A DNA stretch of 64,000 nt, from the NCBI GenBank assembly GCA_023101885.1, contig JALPQD010000630.1:758068-822067 (forward strand). The letters run 5' to 3'. Source of the DNA: Typhlomys cinereus (taxonomy: Eukaryota > Chordata > Mammalia > Rodentia > Platacanthomyidae). Shown here one piece after another: positions 11,806 to 22,625 of this stretch (position 1 is the stretch's first letter; every line of letters starts with the position of its first letter). The position numbers and the translations under genes were made by a program. The notes beneath the pieces are model-generated. The model was not told the origin of the DNA. It saw only the letters and a list, made by a program, of their open reading frames with translations, and did not search any database.

Positions 11806-12649
11806 CTCTATTTTTATTCTTGAATGATGTAAATCTAACTATCATGAATATATTTATAAAATTAACAAGTTTTTTTTTTTTTTTACTCACAAAGCACCTA
11901 AAAAAAAATGAACTAGGAACAGGTTCTAGTTTGAGCACTATAAATAAATTAATTAATTAAATTAAATAGATTAAAAAGTTGCAAATCTTGCTAAAACTAA
12001 GGATTGCTTCTGGGAGTTTCACTCATCCAGAGAAGATCAACTGCAGAGTCAGTCTTTCCCTCACAACCCTTTCCACCTCATATATACTCTTCTCAACTTA
12101 AAAGAGAGTGAAAAATAATATAAGGAATACGATACTAACCATACTTATATTTTTCAAGAGATATTCCAAATATTTGACCACATTACTATTACTTGTCATT
12201 GCAAATAATGTTAAGTATTATGTATGTGGTGGATGTGTATATACATGCTTAAGTGTGAGCCTGGGCATGTAGTTATACAAGCACATCTACACACTGGGCA
12301 TTTTCCCTATCTCTCTCCACCTTACTAAATTAAGTGTACATGTGTGAGTGAGGCAGTTGCATGCATGCCATGGTGTATGTGAGGAAATCAGAGTATGATT
12401 TTTTTCCCTTCATTTTTATGTGCTATGTAGGGTATGTGTTGCACATGTGTGGATACAGATTTGTGGATATGTGTGCGCGTGAATGCGTGCATGTATGGAG
12501 GCCTGAGGTTAATATTAGGACTCATTCTTGATTATTTTGCTACCTTATTCTTTTCAAGACAGAGTTTCTAACCAAACTCTGGTCTTGGAGGCAGCTTGCT
12601 CTGGGGATTCCTAGTCTCTGCTTTTCAAGGTTGGAATTACAGCTAGACC

Positions 12650-13063
12650 TGTCATACTTAGGTACAGTGTCAACTTGATGGTTGAGGGTTCAAGCTATGG
12701 GCACATTTGTAGATAATTAGTAGCTGAATTAAGCCCAGAGCAAACCTGCTGGAGATTGTCTAGTTGATGGAGAAGACCCAGTCCATGGTAGGTGGGACTA
12801 AGCCCTAGACAGTGAATAAAATAGAGAGTTGGTTGAGAAAGTTGGCATCCTTCTGTATAGTTGGCCATGCATACTAGTCTGACAAGTAAGGATTCTCCCT
12901 CTCAGCTGTTATGTGGATATTATGTGGCCAGTTCCCTGGGCTCCTGGTATTCATGTGCTCTTCTGCCAAGCTGGAAGAGCAACTGTAACCAGGAATTGTA
13001 AGCCAAAAATAAACTGTGTTGTCATGATGTTATCAATAACATACAGAATAACTGCAACAGCCA
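12650..13063 (+). mobile_element. MaLR-like solo LTR, family X copy 4
   Basis: Inserted in a reverse B1: ggaattacagctagacc precedes and ccactatgcccagct follows, and together they restore a normal B1 end. The 3' part has a small change (tgttatcaataacatacag). Confidence 0.75.
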
Positions 13064-13131
13064 CTATGCCCAGCTGACATTTATATGGGTTTTGGGGATC
13101 CAGATTTTGGTTTTCTTGCTTATATGGTGTC

Positions 13132-13553
13132 ATAGTTAGGCACAGGTGTCACCTTCACAGGTTGAGGGTTTGAGCTCTGGGTACATTTGTAGAGACTCAG
13201 CGGTTAAGCCCAGAGTGAACCTGAAGGAGATTGTCTAGTTGATGGGGCAGATTCAGCCATTGGTGGGTGGGACTAGGCCCTGAACAGATGAATAAAATAC
13301 AGAGAGCTGGTTGAGGAAGTTGGCATCCTTCTGTACACTTGACCTGACATGCTGGTCTAGCAAGTAAGGATCGCCTCTCTCAGCCATTATGTAGAGATGG
13401 TGTGGCCAGTTCCCTCAGCCCTGGTGTTGGTGCGTGCTCTCCTGTCAAGCTGGACTGAGAACTGTAACCAGTAATCATAAGAGAAAATAAACCCCTTGTT
13501 CCTTAAGCAGTTTGATGGTCATTTATCAGCAACCATGCAGGCTAACTGCAACA
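13132..13553 (+). mobile_element. MaLR-like solo LTR, family X copy 5
   Basis: Flanked by atatg on both sides (13129-13133 region and 13553-13557), the 5-bp duplication expected of an LTR element. It interrupts a reverse older SINE between gttttcttgctt and gagttctttaactgctgagc. Confidence 0.78.
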
Positions 13554-14363
13554 TATGCTGAGTTCTTTAACTGCTGAGCCATTTCATCAACCTCAAAAGT
13601 AGCTTTTGGGAATGGGCTATAAAGATTGAATTCAGATCAGCAGGCTTGTGCACAAATGCTTTTACCTGTTGACGTTCTTGTTGGTCATCCAGCTTATTGT
13701 TTTGAGGTAGGATCTCTCACTGAACATCTGGTTCACCAGTTCAGCAGGACTACCTGCCAGTGAGCTCCAGGGATCTGCCTGCTCTGCCTTCCCAGCACTA
13801 GAATTACGTGCCACGGGGCACTATACTTGGCTTTTTTAAAAAAATGTGTGTCTTCGTGTTTTCAAGGTAAGTATTTTACTAGTCAAATCATTTGTATCTT
13901 TATTTTCTGATGTTAATCACTAAGTCAGTAGTTTAAAAACTTTCCACCGATCATGGAACAATTTGTAGTGAAACCTGTCATTTCACTGTGAATGTCATTC
14001 TGATAGCTACATAAGTACATTCAAATCCCACTTTACACATAATTGAAAGCAAGTGCTAAAAGGTTCTTGTTGGACATTACTTAATAAATCATGAGTTTTA
14101 ATAGTTGTCTTCTTAAGAGAGACTATGTGAGAAGAAAGTCTGTCTAGATGATAACACTGTTAGATCTAAAATCTAAGTAGTATACTGTTTTTAATTACTT
14201 TTACCTTACTCTTAACCTATTAAGATTCTTCCTGAAATGATGAGTTTGGGGCTAGAGAGATGACTTGGTGAGTAAAGGTCCTTGCCATGTAACCTTGCTG
14301 TCCCTAGTGTGCATACCTCAGTAGCTTGTGAAGCACTTTTACAAAGCATCTTGGCTCTCTTAC

Positions 14364-14475
14364 CTCCAAATACGAAACAGCTGAGAGGCTCCTGCTGCCC
14401 CCACAAAGAAATTGACAGCAAACAAACTCCAATTTTTTGGTATAATTACAAGTGAGTATCTTGACCAAATAAATC
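14364..14475 (-). CDS. MPC2: MPC2 coding exon 4 (residues 79-116)
   Basis: A 112-nt exon encoding FIWSRYSLVIIPKNWSLFAV and NFFVGAAGASQLFRIW, which covers the second and third membrane segments. The acceptor TTTCAACAG lies above 14475 and the donor GTAAGAG lies below 14364. It enters in phase 1 (completing Gly79) and leaves in phase 2 (AG, completing Arg116 with exon 5). The intron to exon 3 is only 344 bp, so these two exons form a tight pair. Confidence 0.96.
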
Positions 14476-14819
14476 CTGTTGAAACAGTATTTTTTAAAGG
14501 TACATTTAATATTAAAAATGAGATAATTATGAATAAAATGAAGATGAGTCTTCAAAAAATACCTCAAAAATCAGCATCATACAAAATTCTCAGTTCTTAC
14601 ATTAAAGGGGGAATTTTATGAGATCAAGTAATATTAGCTGTATTTTTTCCTCCTTCTAGAAGTATTTCCCATAATCTTCCTCTGTCTACTTCACCCATAG
14701 TACAGTAACTCTTCTGTGAAAATACATGTGGGTATATTTTCCCAAAACAAAATCTTTAAATGAACATAAAATCACAGTAAGTGGTTTTTTATGTGGAACA
14801 TGGAAGATTTCTTATTTAC

Positions 14820-14904
14820 CTGTAGCCATCAATACAGAAGACTGAGCCGTGCTGAGTTTCTCTGCAGGTCTGGCCATGTCAGCCAACCCAGCACACACTA
14901 ACCC
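14820..14904 (-). CDS. MPC2: MPC2 coding exon 3 (residues 51-79)
   Basis: An 85-nt exon encoding GLVCAGLADMARPAEKLSTA followed by QSSVLMAT and the first base of a glycine codon. It carries the MARPAEKLS loop that is strongly conserved between MPC1 and MPC2 paralogues, between the first and second membrane segments. The acceptor is TTTCTGCAG, directly above 14904. The donor GTAAATAAG (14819-14811) is a weaker match to consensus than the others but is the only one that keeps frame into exon 4. Confidence 0.95.
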
Positions 14905-15117
14905 CTGCAGAAACACATTCACATTGGGAAAAAGAAGGCATTAGGAAGGGGCATAAGCATATTTAATTTTAAATTTAAAACATTTATGATGTTTTCATTT
15001 GACAGTTGTAATTATAATGGCATCTGTGCACTAAGAAAATTTAGATAATGACAAAACAGTACAACGAATACAGTGAACTTCTTTTTCATTTCTGGTAGTT
15101 TTCTTCCTGTTTTAAAT

Positions 15118-15300
15118 TATTTATTTAATGTATATGTATGTGCATACATGAGTATCCACATGTGCACACATAGGTTGTGTACCAAGGCACACACATGGAG
15201 GTCAGAGGACAACTTGAAGAAACCACTTGTTTCTACCATATGGACTTTGATGATCAAAGTTGAACACCAAACTTTTACATGCTGAGTCATCTTGCTGGTT
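15118..15300 (-). mobile_element. older tRNA-headed SINE, reverse
   Basis: acacatggaggtcagaggac and gctgagtcatcttgctgg. Confidence 0.72.
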
Positions 15301-15484
15301 GTCTTCTTTTTAAAGTACAAGTATCAGAAGAGCTGTTACAATTTTAGTTGATTTTTTATGTTAGATGATTTTAACATTAATGTGCATATGGTTATTTCTT
15401 TTCTGCTGTATTTTTATCACTGTCTTTTGTAGAAATCATTCCACACACATGCTAACATCAGCATCAGGCAGAAAATTTAGTAAA

Positions 15485-15715
15485 AAGCAGGGCCTGGTGG
15501 TACAAGCCTACAATTCCAGCTTTTGAGAGGTTGAGGGTAGGTGATTTGCAAATTCAAGGCCTTTCTGGATTACACTAGTGAACTCAAAGGTCAGCCTGGG
15601 TATCTCAGTGAGATCCTACCTCAAAATAAAAAGTTGGAAGAGGGCTAAGGATACAGCTCAGTGGTTGAATGCTTATCTGACATGCATGAGACTCTAGGTG
15701 CAATCTCCAGTATGA
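15485..15715 (+). mobile_element. B1 followed by ID-like head (B1-ID pair)
   Basis: B1 text (gcctggtggtacaagcctac, gtcagcctgggtatctcag) runs to about 15630. An ID-like element (ggctaaggatacagctcagt, ctctaggtgcaatctcc) follows at 15642-15712 in the same orientation. The U6 copy begins 28 bp further. Confidence 0.75.
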
Positions 15716-15742
15716 TATTTCTGAGTATAAAACACTACTAGT

Positions 15743-15850
15743 GTGCTTGCTTTGGCAGCACATACACTAAAATTGGACCCGATATAGAAAAGGGAAGCAT
15801 TACCCTTGGCAAGGATAACACAGAAATTCATGAAGCATTGTGTATTTTTT
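15743..15850 (+). pseudogene. U6 snRNA retropseudogene
   Basis: The 108-bp sequence follows U6 spliceosomal RNA end to end: gtgcttgctttggcagcaca, then ctaaaattgga, then caaggataacacagaaattc and tgaagcattgtgtatttttt. Changes in the gcagcac-downstream region and in the ACAGAGA-equivalent stretch (now atagaaaag) mark it as nonfunctional. A possible target duplication of 12 bp with two mismatches flanks it (15729-15740 and 15857-15868). No U6-type upstream promoter (TATA plus PSE) is seen. It lies in the intron between MPC2 exons 2 and 3. Confidence 0.93.
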
Positions 15851-15870
15851 GAAAACAAAACATTACCACT

Positions 15871-16120
15871 GTAGGGACTGGAGAGATGACTCAGGGGTTA
15901 AGACTGCCTCACAAGCAGAAGGTGCTAAGTTCGGATCTTGAGTTCCACATAAATGCATCAGGTGGAAATGATGGTACTCTACTTTCCAGCCAAGGTGGGG
16001 GTAGCCTGGAAAATCCCAGGGTGAAGCAAAAAGGAAGTAAAAGCAATCCAGGATGATTTCCTGAAGATATCCTTTGGCCTCCACAAGGACACATAGTGCC
16101 CTCTGATGCTCACACAAAAT
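15871..16120 (+). mobile_element. two-part SINE, older subfamily (A), forward
   Basis: gggactggagagatgactcagg to caaggacacatagtgccctc. It lies 100 bp from a younger B copy in the same orientation. Confidence 0.88.
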
Positions 16121-16226
16121 ACATAAATGAAGTAAAAGAAAAAATATAAAACGCTATCAGTGTATTAAGATTTATAAGGCTCGATCAAAAGAACACTAAA
16201 GTCACTGATAAAAAACAATTAAGTAT

Positions 16227-16506
16227 GGGGCTGGAGAGGTGGTTCAGGGGTTAATCCTCTGCCTTGCAGGCAGAAGGTCCTGAGTTCGGATCCCAGATCT
16301 CACGTATAGATGCCTGGGCGAAGCGGGGGCGGCCTGCATTTCTGGTCCTGGTAGGACAGAGCCTGTGAATCCCGGGGCAGAGTAAACAAGGAGGAGGTGC
16401 AGGCGGTCCATGGCGGTTCCCGAATTTACCTGTGGTTCTACACACACACACAGCACATACATACACACATGCGCGCACACATGCACAATTGAATAAATTA
16501 AAAAAA
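16227..16506 (+). mobile_element. two-part SINE, young subfamily (B), forward
   Basis: Full copy with gggcgaagcgggggcggcct and an (AC)n tail. The flanks share aagtat only. Confidence 0.88.
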
Positions 16507-17063
16507 AATGAAGTATACGCTGTGGTTAAATTTGAGGTAAAGTTGACTACCCACTAATTTATTGCAGAGATAATGTTTGAAACAGTACTTCAGCAACCCA
16601 TTGGACCTGATATATATTATAATTTTTTTTCTTTGTATTATTGGGGATCACACTCAGGTTCTCACACCTCTGGGTTATGTCCACAGCCACTTTTAACATA
16701 AGATTTATGTGTAGGTAAGAGCAGAAAGTTACTCAAGTTACTGTAAGGACTTATTTTTTTTGAGAGACACTCCACTTTTGAATATTGAGAATGAAGAGAT
16801 GATCTATTCAAGCTTCTTATTTTTGAAAATACATGGAAAATGCATCTTTTCCTAATACATAAATATGAAGAAGAACTGTGTCTCCAAGCACAAGCTTCCT
16901 AATTTATTTTGGCCTACTTATTTTATAGTTGAGGAGACAAATGCCAGAAACTAAACTTATCTAAGTCAAAATCGAGACATACCAATTCCATTGTCATTCT
17001 CATATACTTGAATTTACAACTGAAGTTTCTTAATTATTCAAATAATTTAAATAGTATATTTAA

Positions 17064-17318
17064 GGGCTGGAGAGATGGCTCAGGGGTTAAGACTCTGCTT
17101 CACAAGCAGAAGGTTCCGAGTTCAGATCTCAGATTCCACATAAAAAAATACCAGGAGGAAATGGTGGTGTGCACTTCTGGCCCTGGTGTGTGGGGTCTGG
17201 GAAATCCCAGAGCAAAGCAAAAAGGAAGTAGAAGTGAAATCACCCTTGGTCCTCCATAGGGACACAGTGCCCTCTGACTGACACACACACATACACACAC
17301 ACTAAATGAATAAATAAA
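17064..17318 (+). mobile_element. two-part SINE, older subfamily (A), forward
   Basis: Starts gggctggagagatggctcagg, ends in an (AC)n tail and ataaataaaag. Confidence 0.88.
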
Positions 17319-17461
17319 AGTTAAAAAATACTTTAAAAATGTTTAAAAAATAATTTAAAAATAATATATTTAAGAAGACTAAATCATAATATGGTTTGAA
17401 ATAATAATAATAATAATAATAATAATACAAAGGACTTGACTGAACACTTCTCCCAGTCAAA

Positions 17462-17595
17462 TGTAGCAGCACGCACATGCAGCCTTAAGCACTTGGGAGG
17501 TAAAGACAGGAGGATAAAGGAATTCTAGGTCCTTTTCAGTTACAAAATGAGTTCAAGGCCAGCCTGGGCTACAGGAAAGCCTTTCTCAAGAAACC
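17462..17595 (+). mobile_element. B1 SINE, forward
   Basis: cagccttaagcacttgggagg and ttcaaggccagcctgggctac. An (AAT)n run at 17401-17426 lies just before. Confidence 0.82.
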
Positions 17596-17639
17596 AAACC
17601 AAACCACCTCTGTTACGACCACCATTAACAAACTCCATA

Positions 17640-18600
17640 TATGATACATAAATGCACACTAGACACATGCCAAGATGTCTCAGACTAAACATTAGGGGAA
17701 TACAAACTGATACTGAAAGACAACACTGCACACTCATTAGGATGGTTATCGTAAAAACAAAATACAATTTCTAAAGTAGTTAAGCATTGGGGAAAACACG
17801 GAGGAACGAGAATCTTCTGAACTGCTGGCAGAAGTGTCTGCGAGGCAGATGCTGGGGAACAGTTCAACAGCCTCAGACCAGTGCAGACAGGACTACCACG
17901 TGCCCTAGAACTAAGGTAGAGTTTATTACAAGAAAGCCCGGAGTCTCTGAAGGACAAGACAGCTGCCATGAATTCACAGACTTCAGGCATGGAATCCATG
18001 AGGGTGGGAGAAAGATGGAAAAGGAACTCATGGACTCTAGACATGGAGTCCCATGAGGGGCAAGGGAACCCCTGGGTTTTTACTCAGGAAAGCCTTTTCG
18101 TGTAGCTGATCCCCAAGAGTTGGAGGAAGGGTGAATAACAAAAGCCAGTCTCTTCCAAGTGTCAGCTGTTGAATAAACATGACTTCTTTCTATGGATCTT
18201 GGCTCCACAGCTCTGGCTTTCAAGCCTCCTGGAGCCTGACCTGCATCTGGTGATACAATGGAATATTCAATTTTAAAACAAAGGAAATTTTGTCACATGC
18301 CAGAGTGTAGCTGAACCTTGAGGAATTTTCTTCAAAGAAATAAACCAGTCATAAATATCACATGATTCCACTTATGTAAGGTAAATACAAGAGTCAAATT
18401 CATAGTGATGGAAAGTGGAATAGTGTTTTAAACGGGGCAGGAGTTATACAATGGTCATAAGCCTTAGTTTTAGAAAACGCAAAGTGTTCTTCAGACTTCA
18501 GATGTTACTTCATGATGATGTGAATGCATTTAACACTGGGGAATTTAAAATGGCAAAGTAATTTTATATATATTTGCCATATTTATATATCTATACTATG
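17640..18600 (+). mobile_element. old L1M 3' end split by an insertion
   Basis: The left part (about 17640-17840) holds ORF2-end text (actgatactgaaagac, cattaggatggttatc, attggggaaaacacggaggaa). The right part (about 18250-18600) holds the 3' UTR (acaatggaatattcaa, tgaaccttgagga, cacatgattccacttat, gtcaaattcatag). Between them sits about 400 bp of other DNA. Confidence 0.75.
17840..18250. mobile_element. unidentified 400-bp insertion within an L1M, LTR-like
   Basis: The sequence interrupts the L1M. It contains an internal imperfect tandem unit of about 54 bp (acttcaggcatggaatccatgaggg at 17968 and actctagacatggagtcccatgagg near 18022) and an AATAAA at 18172-18177. Size and signal suggest a solo LTR, but the family was not recognised. 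The open frame 17787-18056 in this stretch is not supported as a gene. Confidence 0.45.
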
Positions 18601-18696
18601 TATCATAGATATATAATAGATGCAAATAGATAAATCCTTCTACATTTTTAGGTTAATTCCCTCCACCTATATTTTGGTGCTAGAATCTAAAGTTCT

Positions 18697-18720
18697 TTTT
18701 TTTTTTAAATTTTTTCAATT

Positions 18721-18767
<47 letters not shown>

Positions 18768-18978
18768 ATCACCTGCGAATTCGGGAACCAACATGGACAG
18801 CCTCCACCTTCTCCTTGTTTACTCTGCCCCAGGATTCACAGGCTCCGCCCTACCAAGACCAGAAGCTCAGGCCACCCCCTGCTTCCGCCCAGCGTCTATA
18901 CATGGGGTCTAGGATCCAAACTCAGGACCTTCCACCTGCAAGGCAGAGGCTTAACCCCTGAGCCATCTCTCCAGCCCC
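18697..18978 (-). mobile_element. two-part SINE, young subfamily (B), reverse
   Basis: The head (on - strand) is ggggctggagagatggctca with gggttaagcctctgcc, the second part has CpG-rich text (gcgtctatacatggggtct, ccaccatgga-type block), and a (TG)n tail follows. An exact 15-bp duplication agaatctaaagttct flanks it (18682-18696 and 18979-18993). Confidence 0.92.
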
Positions 18979-19084
18979 AGAATCTAAAGTTCTAACATAC
19001 TAAATTAATGATAAAAGTTAATTTGGGCTTTCTAATTAATGTTTTACTTAATCATCTATTTATCTGTCTGTCTGTCTCTCTACC

Positions 19085-19560
19085 TAATATTTTTAAAGAC
19101 AGGGTCACACTATGTTGTCCAGACTGGTCTCAAAACTCTGGGGTGCAAGTGATCCCCCTGCTTCATCTCCTGAGTATGTGACTATCACTATACCTGTCTG
19201 TCTGTTTTATTGGTTCTGGTTTTTGAGCCCAGGGCTTTGCTCATGACATGTGAGCAGTGAGCCACACTGCCAGCCCACTCGTATGATTTCGTTTATTGTT
19301 GGGCAAAGACCTTACAGTGAAGGTCAGGGTGGTCTGGAACTCAGTTTTCTTGTCCCAGCCTCCCTAATGCCAGAATTACAGATGTATCATCACGCTCAGT
19401 GTATCATGAATTGCTTTCCTTTCCTTTCTTTTTTCTTTCCCCAGACAGTATCTCATGTACTCCGACTGGCTGACAGCTTCATGCATAGACTGAGGATGGT
19501 CTTAAACTTTACTGAACAACCCCCTAGGGTTGGGATAATAAACACACACCATCAGGCCTA
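19085..19560 (-). mobile_element. cluster of three worn B1-type fragments, reverse
   Basis: Copies at about 19095-19195 (agacagggtcacactatgttg), 19280-19395 (gtggtctggaactcag, cagaattacagatgt) and 19440-19560 (ccagacagtatctcatgtac). They lie 240 bp downstream, in the transcription sense of MPC2, of exon 2. Confidence 0.65.
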
Positions 19561-19796
19561 GCATTATACACTTTGATAAATGTGTTCCCAAAGACTTCTT
19601 ACTGAGGAGTTCAGATACACTAAAGTAGGTATCATAATATTGAGCTCAAATAAATAAGTAAATAAATATTAATTATTAATAATATCAACATTAATAATAA
19701 ATTAATTAATAAAGCAGGTATAATATTGAGCTCAAATTAATAAATTTCTATTAAGAAATATTTTTTCAGTAGATTCTGCTAAAACATAAAACTTAC

Positions 19797-19837
19797 CCAT
19801 TTCATAATTGGAGCCCAGAAAAAAACCGTTCTTGGGC
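19797..19837 (-). CDS. MPC2: MPC2 coding exon 2 (residues 37-50)
   Basis: A 41-nt exon encoding PRTVFFWAPIMKW, the start of the first membrane segment of MPC2. The acceptor is TTTAATCAG just above 19837 and the donor is GTAAGT at 19796-19791. Its first two bases GC complete Gly37 started in exon 1, and it ends in phase 0. It is too short to appear as an open frame of any length and was found by searching for the expected protein. The intron before it is 12.3 kb. Confidence 0.95.
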
Positions 19838-20109
19838 CTGATTAAAAAAAAAAGAAAGAAAGAAAGAAAAATTCAGGAATAAATAAAATAAACCACACAT
19901 TTTTTAACAATCAATACCAATTTCAAATGCATTTGTCCCTTTCCCCAAATATTATTTGCTCTCATTAATAAGATGCATTTTATTTACATATATTTAAATA
20001 GTACTTGAAAATTAAAATGAAGTTAGGCTTCCTATTTGGAAACAAAACAAAGTGAAACAGAAAAGCACTGGGCTACATTAAAAACCAGCTGCAGTTCTGG
20101 CTCTAATTT

Positions 20110-20290
20110 GCTGTAGACAAGGCTCAGCATTCATTCATTCACTCACTCACTCACTCATAATTGTTACTGTGTGACTTACAGTGTACAGGTACCAGGACAC
20201 ATTAGTGAATGCAGCACAGTGCTTGTTCTTAATGGCCTAAGAACAGGAAGGCTATTCAAGCAAAGGCAAGTCTCAAGTCGTATCAAATCA
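20110..20290. mobile_element. L2/MIR-like fragment with (ATTC/ACTC)n
   Basis: cattcattcattcactcac run at 20130-20157, then gtaccaggacacattag. Worn. Confidence 0.5.
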
Positions 20291-21533
20291 TCTCAAGGAG
20301 ACTTGATTCTCCTCAAGTACTTTCATCAAAGACACACTGGTTTCACAATTTGGTAATATTTTATGTTAAATGAAAATGAATCCAGTGGTGACACTCCTGG
20401 CTGGGAACACTTTGGACAAATTACTACAAGAGTAGTGAGCTGATTTTAACTTTAAGTCAGAATGATTTGACAAATGTAAAAATTGCAGCTGCTTTCTTTG
20501 CAACTTTTACTTAAGCAGTTATAGGAAAATATTACCCAGATTCTATAAACAAGGGCTTTTTCAAGTTTTCCACTTACGTGATACCTTTCTCCCTTCTTTC
20601 TTCCCTCCCTTCAATCCTTTCTCTCTTCCTTCCTTCATGTAGTCTAGGCTAGCCCTGAACTTGCTCAAAGTAGAGTATGGCCTCCAAGTGCTGGGATCAA
20701 AAGCTTATGTCACCGTGGCCAGCCCCGCACATCCTTTTGTCTGAGAAATTCTTATGTGACACTAGGTGTATATGTAACAAACACTTACTGATGGTAAATC
20801 ACATTAAAACAATTATATGTACATATATAAAAAATGTTACCACTTATTAAAGACAAATTTATACATCAATAGATGGTTGTTTTTACATAATTACATCTTA
20901 GCTAAATATCTGATGCTGTAGAACATTAAACATATTTCAGAGTTGACTAATGCTTTAATTTTATAATCATCAATGTTGAGAATGTATCATGATAAATACA
21001 TAATACAAAATATAGAAGTATGTATAGGACATTTAAGAAATTACTGGAAATTCTACCTTCATATCTAGCATTCACAAAGTTTTTAATGAAACTCAAGTCA
21101 CAAACTTAAATAGCAATTTTTAAGACTTACATTGTGATATAATTCAACCCTAATCTATGAATACTTTCACTGTAAGGATGAGGTTAAGAAAGTCGTTGGT
21201 CTTTGGTTTTTGCAGTTGAACTGTTATATCTCTGCAAGAGCTTTGTACTTGATATGCACACTAAAAATACTGCAATTCTGAACATAGTGTAGTCTTGAAT
21301 CTGGGTTGTGGTATTTTAGGCAGTATTCTTTGCCTTCTGTGGCATGGTCACCACACGTGCAGCACAAAGTATGTGTATCATGTGTTTAGAACCAACCAGT
21401 ACGCTGTCTGACACAAAAGTAAATGCTAGCAGAATATCTCAAATTCATTCATTTTGCTTTTTAAATAATTTTGGTTAGGGTGCTTAGAAAGTTTTTATGG
21501 TACTTTAAATTTTTTTTCAATTTTATTTATTTA

Positions 21534-21763
21534 GTGTGTGTGTGTATGTGCATATCCCTGTGATAAGGGTAACTTCAGGAACCATCCTGGACTGCTTCTA
21601 CTTCCTTTTTGCTTTGCTCTGGGATTTCTCAGGATCTGCTCAACAGGGCCAGAAATAATGGCCGCCACCATTTGTGCCTGGAGTTTTTTACATGGGACCT
21701 GGGACTCAGGATCTTTTGCTTGTGAGGCAGAGTTCCAACCCCTGAGCCATCTCTCCAGCCCCA
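21534..21763 (-). mobile_element. two-part SINE, older subfamily (A), reverse
   Basis: Short (TG)n, ccctgtgataagggtaacttc, then ctgagccatctctccagccc. Confidence 0.85.
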
Positions 21764-22139
21764 GAAACTTTTTACTGTTGCCAGTTTCACAAATATAACA
21801 CTAAGGTTCATTTTCCCCAGATTGCTGGTAGTCAATTATTTTCATGTTTTCCTGCACACTTTCTCATTTTCTGTATTGTAAGTTATAGAAAAAATTTATA
21901 GATAGTGATGAAAGGATTGCTGGGAAAATTAAACTATCAAAGAGTTCTAGTTTTGGTATTAATAACAGTGGGAAAAAAATCTACCTGTATTCGACTTTTA
22001 GTTGATGACAGTTATCTTTTACCCATTTCCTCAGTTCTACACTGTTCTCCTCAGGCACATTTACACCTAGTATTCTAGTCATACCCCTTCTTTGTACCTT
22101 GAACAAGGTAGAGAAACAACTTTTCTTTGAATAAGAATC

Positions 22140-22262
22140 TGTTGGTGGCACATGCGTGTAATTCCAGCACTTGGGAGGCTGAGGCAGGAGGGATGTAAGT
22201 TCCAGACCAGCTACAGGACTCAAGGCCAGTGAGACCTACTCTCAACAAACAAACAAACCAAA
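22140..22262 (+). mobile_element. B1 SINE, forward
   Basis: ggtggcacatgcgtgtaattc, gcacttgggaggctgaggca, tail of acaaacaaacc. Confidence 0.85.
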
Positions 22263-22625
22263 AGATAAACCTGGCAGGGCACAGTGGTGTGTGTTGGTAA
22301 TCGCAACATTGCTTAGCATACAGAAGGGTCAATTCCTCAGATGAGGGTGGGGATAAAGACCAAGTTGGAATTTTACTAAGGAAAAAAAGGATATTTGTTT
22401 GAGATATGTCTTTCTTTATAGGTTGGTCTGACTTCAGGATCCTCTTGCCTCGGCCTCTCTCCATGTGAGTGTTAGAATTACAGGTGTGCATCCCCATTTC
22501 TGGAAACAACACACAACTGGTATCCAGCAGCACTGCCGCCTAATGGAAAGAGGTGAGAGATTCAGTTAAATGTCCTGGAAGGCACAGGGCAGCTAACTGG
22601 TTACAGCAAAGAATCGTCCAATTCA

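Noticed and set aside
15743..15850. A functional U6 snRNA gene
   Set aside because: Changes in conserved regions and no upstream TATA/PSE promoter.
17787..18056. 89-codon open frame and the 119-codon frame opposite it
   Set aside because: Lie across the junction of an L1M fragment and an inserted repeat; no similarity to a protein.
22075..22533. 152-codon open frame on the - strand
   Set aside because: Crosses a B1 element and low-quality sequence; the SGLESCSWSGTYIPPASASQ-type text is the typical translation of a B1.
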